Shown one piece after another: positions 25,718 to 36,341 of a stretch of DNA of 64,000 nucleotides. The stretch is from Hungatella effluvii. Its GTDB lineage: Bacteria; Bacillota; Clostridia; Lachnospirales; Lachnospiraceae. The translations under genes were made by a program, and so were the position numbers. The stretch spans positions 434,001 to 498,000 of the forward strand of contig NZ_QJKD01000001.1 of the NCBI RefSeq assembly GCF_003201875.1, read 5' to 3'. The notes under the pieces were generated by a model. That model had not been told where the DNA came from, searched no databases, and saw only the letters and a program-made list of their open reading frames with translations. Each line of letters starts with the position of its first letter. Position 1 is the stretch's first letter.

Positions 25718-27485
25718 CATCAAACGCTGTTTTTCTTCTATGAATTATATGAAGAAGCTGTTTTTCTCCTATTTCCTGATTATTTGTCTGATTCTTGTGA
25801 TCTTCTCTTCGGCCAGCTCCTACTATTCATCAAAATCGGAGACGAAGCAGGCGCTGTATACGGCTAAGAACATGCTGCTCCAGACCACGGAATTTCTCGG
25901 CTATAAGGTAACCTCCATCAAGAACATCATCAATGTGATCAGTGCAGATGAGACAATCCAGACCCTGATTGCCTCCAGCGATGAATTTAACAGAGAGAGT
26001 CAGAACAACTGGATTATATTAAGCACGACGGCAAAGAGCATCATGTACAATGCCAATACGTCTAAAGATATCCATAACATCCGCCTCTTTGCGCCAGGCG
26101 GCCCCATTTCCTTCGAAAACAGCAAGGAATTCGGCCAGCTCACGGAGGAAGAAAAAGAGCGCTGGTATGAACGCTCCTCCGAAAAAGAAAATATCAGTTC
26201 CCTGTGGCTTCCCGCTTCGTTTTTCAGCTCCTCCGATAAGCTCGGGGCCATTACCTACGTGAAGAAAATCCCCGATTCCAAAAATTTAAATCAGTATTTG
26301 GGAACCCTGACTGCCACGATCAGTAATTCTGCGTTTAAAGACGTAGTTGCCCAGGCGGCTACTACGCTGGGTACCTCTGTCCTCCTCTACAATTCATATG
26401 GTGAGACGATTATGTATCACGGAAAGGAGGACTTTTTTACGCCGGCAGATGTCGAAGCGCTGCATTTGCAGGCCGCTTCGGACACGGATTCGGAGCTGCA
26501 GCAGATTAAATTTAATGGCAAAAATCACTTTATTGGAATCCAGCCGATCAGCGGCTGTGACTGGACTCTGGCTATTCTGACTCCTTCCTCCGATATCTTA
26601 AGAGCGACGAGACGTTACCAGCAGCAGACCATCATCCTGGTCATTCTGTTGATCGTTCTCCTGATTCCGGTACTGTACCGGACCTCGAAGCAGTTAAGCT
26701 CCCGCATCTACGTGTTGAAGGAATACATCTCCAGAGCCGTCAGCTCTAACTTTGAGATCGAACCGCTCTGCAACGGTACGGATGAAATCGGTGTTCTAAC
26801 CAACAGCTTCAATGACATGGTCCGGCAGATCTCCGGTCTCCTGAAGGAACAGTACAAGCTGGGTTATGAAATCAAGGATCTGGAATTTCAGGTTCTCCAG
26901 TCACAGATCAATCCCCATTTTCTCTACAATACGCTGGACATGATCTACTGGCTGGGAATCGATAATGAGGCGCCCGATGTGGCGGAGGCAGCAAAAGAAC
27001 TGGGACGTTTCTACATGCTGAGCCTTGGACATGGGGAGACCATCGTCTCCCTGAAAAATGAGCTGGACCACGTGGCCGCCTACGTCAACGTCCAGAATAT
27101 GCGGTTTGAAGATCATTTTAAGCTGACCATCGATGTGCCGGAAGAGCTATACGACTATAAGATTATCAAAATTATTCTCCAGCCGCTGGTTGAAAATGCA
27201 ATCCTTCATGGAATCCGCGAAAAAAGTTCGGAATCTGGAGAAATTACCATCAGGGCTGGGCTGGAAGACGGCGTGATTACCATTTCTATTGAAGACGACG
27301 GGATCGGAATTCCAGAGGAGAAGCTGGGGACACTCCTTACCCGCGGGGAAAAGAATTCCGGCTATGGAGTATGGAATATTCATGAAAGAATCCAGCTTTC
27401 TTACGGAACGCAGTACGGCCTTCGCTACACGAGCCGGCCGTATATCGGCACAACGGTATTTATTACATTTCCGGCGCTGCTGTAA
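25701..27485 (+). CDS. YesM-type sensor histidine kinase
   Basis: 594-residue membrane sensor. TM1 (LFFSYFLIICLILVIFSSAS) is near residues 19-38, followed by an extracellular sensing domain to about residue 305, TM2 (TIILVILLIVLLIPVLY), a HAMP-like linker, the phosphoacceptor motif INPHFLYNTLDMIYW, and the ATPase motifs VENAILHGIRE and EDDGIGIPE. ATG at 25701 has GGGAG upstream and lies inside the regulator's last codons, so translation is coupled. It probably senses the sugar acid or its loaded binding protein. Confidence 0.93.
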   Translation: MKVIHNIKRCFSSMNYMKKLFFSYFLIICLILVIFSSASSYYSSKSETKQALYTAKNMLLQTTEFLGYKVTSIKNIINVISADETIQTLIASSDEFNRESQNNWIILSTTAKSIMYNANTSKDIHNIRLFAPGGPISFENSKEFGQLTEEEKERWYERSSEKENISSLWLPASFFSSSDKLGAITYVKKIPDSKNLNQYLGTLTATISNSAFKDVVAQAATTLGTSVLLYNSYGETIMYHGKEDFFTPADVEALHLQAASDTDSELQQIKFNGKNHFIGIQPISGCDWTLAILTPSSDILRATRRYQQQTIILVILLIVLLIPVLYRTSKQLSSRIYVLKEYISRAVSSNFEIEPLCNGTDEIGVLTNSFNDMVRQISGLLKEQYKLGYEIKDLEFQVLQSQINPHFLYNTLDMIYWLGIDNEAPDVAEAAKELGRFYMLSLGHGETIVSLKNELDHVAAYVNVQNMRFEDHFKLTIDVPEELYDYKIIKIILQPLVENAILHGIREKSSESGEITIRAGLEDGVITISIEDDGIGIPEEKLGTLLTRGEKNSGYGVWNIHERIQLSYGTQYGLRYTSRPYIGTTVFITFPALL

Positions 27486-27514
27486 ATGAGAGACACCGTT
27501 ATTTTTAAGCAGGA

Positions 27515-27553
27515 AAAAGGAGTGGAACGCATAAAAATGGGTCCACTCCTTTT
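27515..27553. terminator. intrinsic terminator
   Basis: AAAAGGAGTGGA (27515-27526) and TCCACTCCTTTT (27542-27553) form a 12-bp stem, 30 bases after the kinase stop. It works for the plus strand and can also serve the converging amidase gene. Confidence 0.85.
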
Positions 27554-27620
27554 ATAATGATTTGTTATCTAAAATCTTCTGCTGCCGACAGCACTGTGAT
27601 TTGCTTAAACTGCATTTCCC

Positions 27621-28496
27621 TTACTCCGCTTTCATCGTTTCCAGATTACCGGCGTTTTCATTCTGGCCGGTACTTTTCTTGCCGTTATCAGAATTATCAC
27701 TTTTGAAATTTTCACTTTCGGAATTATCAGTTCCGGCCTTTTGGCTGTCAGGCCTGCCATTCTTATTCAGTTCCTTTAACGCCGCCTTTACATCTTTTAA
27801 AAATGCATTCCACTCGTCTTCATGGGCCACATAATAACGAGGGCAGTCTTTTCCTGTGGCATCGTAATGGCGGATCACATCTTTTTCTGTCAGATCCAGT
27901 TCCCAGCAAAGCCAGGAAGTCAGCTTCACCAGGGAAGCATATGTATCACCGGTAAACTTTCCATCCTCGCCGGGATGGCAGTTCTCAATCGAAACCGAGT
28001 CCAGATTCTTTTCCTTCGATGTGGAATAGGCGATTTCATCCAGTGGAATTCCCTGAAGAATCTCCCCGTCAAGCCCTATGATAAAATGGCTGCTGGCCGA
28101 GGTCGCCTTATCTCCCTTCTGATCTTTTAAATTGTTGAAATAATTCCAGTTCTGCTTTGCAGTCGTTCCCGGATTCGCCACGTAATGAATGATGATCTCA
28201 TTAACCCGGTTCATCTTTGTTCCCGGCCTGGAATACGGATTCACTTCGAAGAAATCCTGCGTAATCCAGTCAGGAGCGACAAGGGCGCTTAGATCGATAG
28301 CTCTGCGTTCTATCCGGCCTTCCATATACAGACTGAGCGCTCCCAGAACGGCTCCGGTCAAAAGAGCCAAAAATGCGGAAAAGAGGCCAAATAAAATCCT
28401 CGCTCTCCGGCGCTGCCGTTTCATTCTTTTCTGTCTTCGTATCCTGGAACGTCTCCGCATCTCAAGATCTTCGTATCTTTCATTATCCCGATTCAT
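27621..28496 (-). CDS. Membrane-anchored N-acetylmuramoyl-L-alanine amidase (Amidase_2)
   Basis: 291-residue peptidoglycan hydrolase cleaving the lactyl-amide bond between muramic acid and the stem peptide. A very basic N-terminus (RRRSRIRRQKRMKRQRRR, near residues 14-31) precedes one membrane helix (FGLFSAFLALLTGAVLGALS), so the enzyme domain is outside. Zinc ligand candidates: His in IIIHYVANPG, His in VIRHYDATGKDCPR and the following Cys; SSHFIIGLDGEI is also typical of the T7-lysozyme/PGRP fold. A hydrophilic Asn/Ser/Lys-rich C-terminal tail follows. ATG at 28496 is chosen over an upstream start because it has a GAGGTGAG site. A role in sporulation or wall turnover is inference. Confidence 0.88.
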   Translation of the reverse strand: MNRDNERYEDLEMRRRSRIRRQKRMKRQRRRARILFGLFSAFLALLTGAVLGALSLYMEGRIERRAIDLSALVAPDWITQDFFEVNPYSRPGTKMNRVNEIIIHYVANPGTTAKQNWNYFNNLKDQKGDKATSASSHFIIGLDGEILQGIPLDEIAYSTSKEKNLDSVSIENCHPGEDGKFTGDTYASLVKLTSWLCWELDLTEKDVIRHYDATGKDCPRYYVAHEDEWNAFLKDVKAALKELNKNGRPDSQKAGTDNSESENFKSDNSDNGKKSTGQNENAGNLETMKAE

Positions 28497-28663
28497 TTGT
28501 ACCGGCTCACCTCGCCCCCATTTTCTCTTACATAAGTGTAAGTCGTGAAGGCCTGAAATGTCAACAATCATACTATTAAGCTTTTATTACAAATTTCACC
28601 GGAAATTCTTATTGTTTTGTAACATATAAAAACAACAATCCCTTCCTGTGTATATAATGATAG

Positions 28664-30376
<1,713 letters not shown>

Positions 30377-30422
30377 TGCAGGACTTCCACTAACTACTAA
30401 AGCGTGCCCCACACAACTTCAA

Positions 30423-30468
30423 AGCCGGACAACGCATTGGCATCAACCATACCATGTGCTGTCCGGCT
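30423..30468 (+). terminator. terminator of the collagen-like gene
   Basis: AGCCGGACA (30423-30431) pairs with TGTCCGGCT (30460-30468), followed by the T-rich CATTTATTCCCTCTTTC. It may also serve the converging MFS gene. Confidence 0.7.
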
Positions 30469-30551
30469 CATTTATTCCCTCTTTCTTTATCAAACCCCTT
30501 ATCAACGAATTCGACGCATATAAGGCATTATATTCACAATAAATCACATAA

Positions 30552-31763
30552 TTAATTACGCAATGCAACATTGGCCTCTTCCCTCATCTTCCCCGATGCC
30601 AGAACTCCCAGGATCAGCAGAATCGGGAAGACCAGCGCCGCGAGAATGCCGGTACGCAAATCATCTCCGAATATGCCAGAGATACGACCCACCAGAAGTG
30701 GTCCGCCAGCGCAGCCAATATCGCCGGCCAGCGCAAACAGCGCGAACATGGCGGTTCCGCCGCCTGGAATCTTTTTCATTGCAAGACTGAAGGTCGAGGG
30801 CCAGAGCGCTCCTACCGCGAATCCACACAGGGCGCAGCCGGCCAGGCTTAAAACCGGCCACGGCGACAAGGAAATCATCAGATAGCTCACCACACAGAGT
30901 CCGGCGCTTCCCAGCATGATCTTCTCCAGCGAAAGCTTCTCGCTGAATTTAGCAGAAACCACACGGGAGGTTCCCATAAAAAATGCAAACGCACACGGTC
31001 CCGCCAGGTCACCGATACTCTTCGACACGTGCAGAGCCGACTCGGCAAACGCGGACGCCCACTGGCTCACTGCCTGCTCACTGGCCCCCGCACAGATCAT
31101 CAACACCATGAGGATCCAGAATACCGTCCTCCCGGAGAGCGTCCGGATTGATAGGCCTTCCTCTTCTTCTGCCAGCGTACGGATCGGCACAACCATAAAA
31201 TACAGCGCATTTGCCAGCGGCACGGCAGCCCAGATCACAGCCAGCAGCTGCCATTTGTCGATGCCAAATACGAAAAAGAACGCAGTCGAGAGAATTACTA
31301 CCCCCATATGTCCCCAGCAATAGAAGGAGTGCAGCAGGCTCATGGCCGCTTCCTTCTTCTCTGTCGGGCACGCCTCCACGATCGGGCTCACTAAAACCTC
31401 AAGCAGACCGCCTCCGATGGCATAGAGGATAATCGACGCCATCAGCCCGGGATAACTGTCCGACATGAGTCTGGGCAGAAATGCCATTCCGATCAGCCCC
31501 GCCGCGGCCAGCAAATGGGCTCCCACCATGCAGATCCGGTACCCGATGCGGTCCACAAAATGGGCAGCAAAAAAATCCACAAGCAGCTGAACGCCAAAAT
31601 TTATAGTAACCAGGAACGATATCTTTGCCAGAGATATCCCAAAGCTTCTCTGAAATGTCAAAAACAGCAGCGGTGCGAAATTGTTTACAATGGCCTGGGT
31701 AATATAACCGATATAGCAGGCGTTTAAGGTATGTTTGTAGTTTTGTCTGATCTTGGTCGTCAT
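30552..31763 (-). CDS. Major facilitator superfamily transporter
   Basis: 403-residue, 12-helix MFS protein, probably a sugar or metabolite symporter (FucP/nitrate-like subgroup, not resolved). The first segment ends NNFAPLLFLTFQRSFG. The loop 2-3 motif A is altered (HFVDRIGYRICMVGAHLLAA). AVGALWPSTFSLAMKKIPGG is near residue 320. The ribosome site is AAAGGCAGGA. The palindromic element ends only 17 bases before its ATG; without it the PRD regulator stop would be about 17 bases from this start. The gene was therefore probably the last member of the PTS-regulator operon. Confidence 0.88.
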   Translation of the reverse strand: MTTKIRQNYKHTLNACYIGYITQAIVNNFAPLLFLTFQRSFGISLAKISFLVTINFGVQLLVDFFAAHFVDRIGYRICMVGAHLLAAAGLIGMAFLPRLMSDSYPGLMASIILYAIGGGLLEVLVSPIVEACPTEKKEAAMSLLHSFYCWGHMGVVILSTAFFFVFGIDKWQLLAVIWAAVPLANALYFMVVPIRTLAEEEEGLSIRTLSGRTVFWILMVLMICAGASEQAVSQWASAFAESALHVSKSIGDLAGPCAFAFFMGTSRVVSAKFSEKLSLEKIMLGSAGLCVVSYLMISLSPWPVLSLAGCALCGFAVGALWPSTFSLAMKKIPGGGTAMFALFALAGDIGCAGGPLLVGRISGIFGDDLRTGILAALVFPILLILGVLASGKMREEANVALRN

Positions 31764-31780
31764 GATTCCTGCCTTTCTCT

Positions 31781-32070
31781 GTTACTGTTCAATGTCCGCT
31801 GACCACTTCCGCCGTCCGGTCTGCCCGGTTGGTTCGCGCCCCGTTTTCTGTGACTTTGCAGGGTATTAGCGGTTCTTAACGCGCAGAATTTTTCGTTCAG
31901 GGGAAATGCCCACTTGTTTGAGCGTCAGCGAGTTTGGGCATTTTCACTGGTTTTTAGAAAAAATTTGCACGTTTAGAACCGCTTATGCCCGAAACCGGAA
32001 CTGAAAACGGGGCGCGAACCAACCGGGCAGACCGGACGGCGGAAGTGGTCAGCGGACCGTGAACAGTAAC
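31781..32070. mobile_element. 290-bp long-hairpin element, copy 2, with 8-bp target duplication
   Basis: Same core as the 23768-24055 copy. The outer arm begins GTTACTGTTCA (31781) and returns as TGAACAGTAAC (32070), with about 66 of 68 positions paired. The arm sequence differs from copy 1 but stays self-complementary. CTTTCTCT occurs directly on both sides (31773-31780 and 32071-32078), an 8-bp target duplication. Removing the element and one repeat joins the PRD regulator stop (32077) to the MFS ribosome site. No ORF lies inside, so it is non-autonomous. The transposase family is not identifiable from these ends. Confidence 0.9.
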
Positions 32071-32076
32071 CTTTCT

Positions 32077-34113
32077 CTACAGTACTTCGAATTCACAATT
32101 CAATATTGTCTGATAAATCTCTTCCTCATTGGAGCACTGCTCCAGATCATGGATAAACGGCGTGGTCTTCACCATACGCATCAGCGTCACGACCGCCGGA
32201 ATGTGCTCTTTCGAGTCCCGGCTTGCCAGGCACAAGATGACCTTCGCCTTCTTGTCCCCAAAGTGAACCGGCTGCCGGCTGACCAGCAGGCTTAAGCTGG
32301 TCTGATGGATCCCCTCCACCCCTTTTCCATGCAAAAGTGCGAAGGAATCGTCCGATACCGCGTAAAATCCCTGTTCTTCTATGAATTCTATCATATTATC
32401 TGTATAAGTGCTATCTATAAATCCTCTTTTTTCCAACAATGCCGCACTCGCCCGCACCGCGGCCCTCCATTCGTATTCCTCCGTCACCAGCCGGATACAG
32501 TCAAACTTCAGGAAACTGCTGAAGCTCTTGGGATTGTGCACCGTCTTTACCGTCTGGTATCCCAGCTCCCGCTCGATGACCTCCATCACTCTCGCCCTGG
32601 TGGCCGCGTCCAGGAAGCCCAGCTTTTCTTCAATGGAATAGTATCCGGAAAGTATGGTTTTCCTGGGAATATCCAGCTGCTCGATGGCCGTTTTATCCTC
32701 CGGACGCAGGATAGGATTCACCACAATGCATGGTCTCGGGAGGCTGTTGTTCAGCCTGATGGTCGACAGCACATAGTCGATGCCGGCCCAGTCCGGGTAG
32801 GAAGACAGTTTATAGATGGGAATCGTATCCATAATATGAATCTGATACTCGCTGAGCAGAGACTCCTTAAGCATGGTAGTAGTGCCGTAGCCGTGGCCGC
32901 AGACCAGGAGCACTCTCTTATAGGGTGCACTCTTCATCCGCTTGATGCTGGCCATGAAACAGACCGTCAAATAGACAACTTCGTCCTCATTCGTAATATC
33001 TTCCAGCGTATCGATCTCTCTGCAGACGGAAGTCATCACCGCGTACAGCTTCCGCTCCTCCGGCCCCAGCAGAGAAATCATATTGTCATTGATCTCCACG
33101 TGGTTTCTGACACGCTGAATCAAAGGAATCATATGGTTTAAAAGCCCTTCCGCCAGCGTCTTATCCTTATCAAACGGCATATCGAGACGTTTTGACATGG
33201 CGGATATCAGGGAAAATGTCACCGACTGCGCATGAACCGGGTCTACATCCGCACTGCCTCCCGCCATTTTATTGGTAAAATCATACATTTTCGCCATCAT
33301 GCACACGTGATTCTCCGACACGGGCCTCCCGATGATTTCCTCCAGCTTTTTCGCAAACCGGCCGTAGACTTCCGTGTCAAACTCCGGCATCACCGTGATG
33401 TCGAGAGGATATTCCTTGTCGTGGAGAATGAACCAGACCAGAACCACGATATTGGACATATACCAGAGATAGGAACTGCTGGTCAGAGTACAGCCCAGTT
33501 CCTCCAAAAGCCCGTCGACCACCATCACCACATTGGCGATCGACACGCCCTCAAACGCCTTGTGTATGATATGGATACAGTAAAACTCGTAGGAATTATA
33601 GTTAGTAAATGGATTGATCAGATAATCGATATACTTCCTGAACTCCTGGTTCATCAGAGTGGTTCTCTTAAGCTTTGGTCCTGCCAGATAGAAATGACCA
33701 GAATAGCCGATTCCCATCTCGTCCTTTTTCAACTCCTCATCCAGCGCAGCCATATCATTTTTCACAGTAGATCTGGAGACGCCAAACTGTTCGCTTAGCT
33801 GGTTGATCTTTAAATCCTCATTTCGTATCATCAGAATCAGGAGCAGGATGGACATGCGCTCCCTGCTCGTGTAGACGACCTCATTGCCATCCTCTAATCC
33901 CTTTAAATCCAGATTTGCCGGATATTTCAGCACTCCCTTAGAATGTTTTTCAATTTCAGGCAGGTGCTCCAGCGATAAAATGTCGTTGATCCGGTCCACA
34001 TCGTAGCGCACGCTCCGCTCCGACACTCCCAGCTCCTTCGCCATCTCCTTGTAGGTGGATTCGCCCTGCGTTTTCAAATGACGGATGATATTCAGCATTC
34101 TTCCGTTAAACAT
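32077..34113 (-). CDS. PRD-domain PTS transcriptional regulator (BglG/MtlR type)
   Basis: 678-residue multi-domain regulator. It has two N-terminal HTH motifs (TYKEMAKELGVSERSVRYDV near residue 20 and INQLSEQFGVSRSTVKNDMA near residue 103), then two PTS regulation domains (middle, phosphorylatable His in KAFEGVSIANV-to-HNSL regions not pinpointed). An EIIB-like domain follows (VLLVCGHGYGTTTM, Cys near residue 405), and a C-terminal EIIA-like domain has His in FALLHGKGVEGIH. It senses PTS flux by phosphorylation and probably activates the EIIA-EIIC-EIIB genes upstream. The stop codon coincides with the target repeat of the hairpin element. Confidence 0.92.
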   Translation of the reverse strand: MFNGRMLNIIRHLKTQGESTYKEMAKELGVSERSVRYDVDRINDILSLEHLPEIEKHSKGVLKYPANLDLKGLEDGNEVVYTSRERMSILLLILMIRNEDLKINQLSEQFGVSRSTVKNDMAALDEELKKDEMGIGYSGHFYLAGPKLKRTTLMNQEFRKYIDYLINPFTNYNSYEFYCIHIIHKAFEGVSIANVVMVVDGLLEELGCTLTSSSYLWYMSNIVVLVWFILHDKEYPLDITVMPEFDTEVYGRFAKKLEEIIGRPVSENHVCMMAKMYDFTNKMAGGSADVDPVHAQSVTFSLISAMSKRLDMPFDKDKTLAEGLLNHMIPLIQRVRNHVEINDNMISLLGPEERKLYAVMTSVCREIDTLEDITNEDEVVYLTVCFMASIKRMKSAPYKRVLLVCGHGYGTTTMLKESLLSEYQIHIMDTIPIYKLSSYPDWAGIDYVLSTIRLNNSLPRPCIVVNPILRPEDKTAIEQLDIPRKTILSGYYSIEEKLGFLDAATRARVMEVIERELGYQTVKTVHNPKSFSSFLKFDCIRLVTEEYEWRAAVRASAALLEKRGFIDSTYTDNMIEFIEEQGFYAVSDDSFALLHGKGVEGIHQTSLSLLVSRQPVHFGDKKAKVILCLASRDSKEHIPAVVTLMRMVKTTPFIHDLEQCSNEEEIYQTILNCEFEVL

Positions 34114-34165
34114 AGTCTTTTCCCCTGCGCGGCCCCGCCGCTCTTCTTCTCTCTAAACGCAGATA

Positions 34166-34207
34166 ACAGGACAAGAGAAGATACTCCCCATCTCCTCTTT
34201 GTCCTGT
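34166..34207 (-). terminator. intercistronic hairpin between EIIB and regulator
   Basis: ACAGGACAAGAG pairs with CTCTTTGTCCTGT (one bulge). No T-run follows on the minus strand, so it may modulate read-through from the PTS genes into the regulator rather than stop it. Confidence 0.45.
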
Positions 34208-34244
34208 CTCTCACGTTATGTATAATCATGCTCCCCTGAATGCA

Positions 34245-34553
34245 TTACTGAAATGTATCCTGAATCTTTTTCATAACGGCGTCTGATTTCTTAATTAAAT
34301 CGGACACTCCCATCTTCAGAACTTTTTTTCCCTTAAAACGGTCCAGCCCTTCCAGAGCCACGTCATTGACCAGAATCACGCAGGCCGCCTCGTCGATATC
34401 CTTCTGCTTTAACTGATTCTCCACACCGGCTCCGCCCTGTGTCTCGATGATTACGTCAATTCCCAGTTTCTGTCCGGAAAGCTTCAACGCTTCCGCTGCC
34501 ATATATGTATGTGCCACACCTGATGGGCAAGATGTAATTCCTACTACCTTCAT
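34245..34553 (-). CDS. PTS fructose-family EIIB
   Basis: 102-residue cytoplasmic phosphocarrier. The phosphorylated Cys is in VGITSCPSGVAHTYMAAEAL (Cys9), the invariant fructose-type EIIB signature. The rest (DVIIETQGGAGVENQL, VILVNDVALEG) matches the EIIB fold. It receives phosphate from the EIIA below and passes it to the sugar at the EIIC encoded 27 bases upstream. It is a separate polypeptide, as in frv/fryB-like systems. Confidence 0.94.
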   Translation of the reverse strand: MKVVGITSCPSGVAHTYMAAEALKLSGQKLGIDVIIETQGGAGVENQLKQKDIDEAACVILVNDVALEGLDRFKGKKVLKMGVSDLIKKSDAVMKKIQDTFQ

Positions 34554-34580
34554 TGTAATATCCTCCTTGAAATTTTTCTA

Positions 34581-35648
34581 TTATAATTCGTCAAATGTGA
34601 TCTCATCGAGTCCGTCGTCTTCTGCCGCCGCTTTGACCGCGGAATCGTCAGTATTGTTCTTCTTTAATAAGTTTACCATAATTGCAGTTACAAATCCACC
34701 GGCTAATACGGAAATGATATACCAGATTCGTCCCTCAACAACCGGAAGTACAATGAGTCCGCCCCATGGCGCATGGTTTAACACACCGGTTAAGAAAGGA
34801 ATGATGTTGCCGACGACTGCGCCCACAATCAGGGACGGAATAACACGTAACGGGTCATTGGCTGCAAATGGAATCGCTCCTTCTGTGATTCCCACACATC
34901 CCATCAGGATAGCCGCCTTGCCTGCTTCTTTTTCTTCTGCATTGTACTTCTTCGGAGCCAGCAGGGTTGCGATACCCATGCCGATCGGAGGCGTACAGAT
35001 CGCCACACCGACACCGCCCATCAGATATGGAAGTGTATCGACCTGTGTCTGTGCAAATAAGGTTGCCACTTTATTGATCGGGCCGCCCATGTCAAATGCG
35101 GTCATGGCGCCGAGAATCGTTGCTAACGGAACTCTGCCCACATCGCCGAGACCGGAAAGCCAGGAGGTTAAGGACTGCATGATAAATGCGATCGGTGTGC
35201 CGATCCCCCATACGATGATACCGCCTGTGATAAAGGTACCAAGCAGCGGGTAAATGAAAATGGAGCCCAGTGTCTTTAAAGAAATCGGAAGCTTAATCTT
35301 CTTTAGCTGTTTTACCACAACACCGGCAATCAGACCGGCCGCCATACCGCCGAGGAAGCCGGCGCCCATGGAATTGGCGAGATATGCTCCGATCATACCA
35401 GGGGCCAGACCGGGTTTATCCGCGATCGAGTACGCGATATATCCGCCCAGAACCGGAACGAACAGTGTCAGGCCGCCGAGACCGATCTGCGCAAGACCCG
35501 CCAGCCAGCCCTCGGTAGGAGTTGCCGCTCCTGCCGGATTTAACATAACCGAGATGGAAAACAGAATACCGCCGGCTACGATAAACGGAATCATGTGGGA
35601 CGTACCAGTCAGAATGTGCTTCTTTAAAATCTTAATTTGCTCTTTCAT
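34581..35648 (-). CDS. PTS fructose-family EIIC permease
   Basis: 355-residue membrane component, about 9-10 helices. It begins IKILKKHILTGTSHMIPFIV, the typical EIIC-Fru start. GAYLANSMGAGFLGGMAAGL and AFDMGGPINKVATLFA (near residues 190-205) are family hallmarks. It ends in an acidic tail. It forms the sugar channel with the separate EIIA and EIIB; the sugar cannot be deduced. The start lies 4 bases after the EIIA stop. Confidence 0.94.
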   Translation of the reverse strand: MKEQIKILKKHILTGTSHMIPFIVAGGILFSISVMLNPAGAATPTEGWLAGLAQIGLGGLTLFVPVLGGYIAYSIADKPGLAPGMIGAYLANSMGAGFLGGMAAGLIAGVVVKQLKKIKLPISLKTLGSIFIYPLLGTFITGGIIVWGIGTPIAFIMQSLTSWLSGLGDVGRVPLATILGAMTAFDMGGPINKVATLFAQTQVDTLPYLMGGVGVAICTPPIGMGIATLLAPKKYNAEEKEAGKAAILMGCVGITEGAIPFAANDPLRVIPSLIVGAVVGNIIPFLTGVLNHAPWGGLIVLPVVEGRIWYIISVLAGGFVTAIMVNLLKKNNTDDSAVKAAAEDDGLDEITFDEL

Positions 35649-35652
35649 TTTC

Positions 35653-36105
35653 TTACCCCTCCAATACTTCCGTTAAGATGTCAAATACCTGATCCTTCGT
35701 GCTGCTTCTCAAGGATTCTCTGAATTCCTCATGCATCAGCTGTCTTGATAAATTCGCCAGGATCTTCATATGTGTATCTCCCGCCTCAGAAAGCGGTACT
35801 GCGATGAGAATGATCAGATCCGCCGTCTCCCCGGTCTCTTCGTTCCAGACCACCGGCCCTGCTGTTCTCGCAAATGCCACGCTCGCTTCCAGAACGTGGT
35901 CCGTCTTACCGTGCGGCAGCCCCATGTCGAAGCCCACATAGGTCGGTGCGATGGCTTCCCTCGCCAGCACGTCCTCGAAAAACTCTTCCTGATTCGTGAT
36001 CTTTCCGGCTGCGTCCAGTTCCTTCACCAGAACGCTTATTACGTCCTTTTTTTCCGCCGCGTCAATGTCAAATACGATGCAGTTCTTATTAATTAATTTA
36101 CTCAT
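35653..36105 (-). CDS. PTS fructose/mannitol-family EIIA
   Basis: 150-residue EIIA-2 domain protein, first gene of the PTS operon. The phosphorylated His is in GFDMGLPHGKTDHVLE (near residue 66). ADLIILIAVPLSEAGDTHMK and LANLSRQLMHEEFRE are also typical. It takes phosphate from HPr. Gene order EIIA-EIIC-EIIB-PRD regulator(-MFS), all on the minus strand with short gaps, supports one operon. Confidence 0.94.
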   Translation of the reverse strand: MSKLINKNCIVFDIDAAEKKDVISVLVKELDAAGKITNQEEFFEDVLAREAIAPTYVGFDMGLPHGKTDHVLEASVAFARTAGPVVWNEETGETADLIILIAVPLSEAGDTHMKILANLSRQLMHEEFRESLRSSTKDQVFDILTEVLEG

Positions 36106-36276
36106 TGCAAACCTCCTGCCGGCTTCTGCCGGTTATTAAAAATTCCTTTGTTCCAGGCCTGGAAGAATTTGTTTGTTCCTTACATGCCTTATCATAATCC
36201 AGTTTACGGAAAATGAAAAGATAGAACATTTGCAAAAAAAAATTACAAAAATTTGCGGCCCTCCGTCCAATAAAAA

Positions 36277-36332
36277 GACGTCAAAAATATCGGCTGTATT
36301 TAAATGTCAGCCGATACTTTGACGCCTTTTTT
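36277..36332. terminator. bidirectional terminator after the phosphonate operon
   Basis: GACGTCAAA...ATCGGCTG (36277-36296) pairs with CAGCCGAT...TTTGACGCC (36308-36326), with A/T tracts on both sides. It ends the phn operon 10 bases beyond phnX and separates it from the PTS operon. Confidence 0.85.
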
Positions 36333-36341
36333 CTGTTTGCG

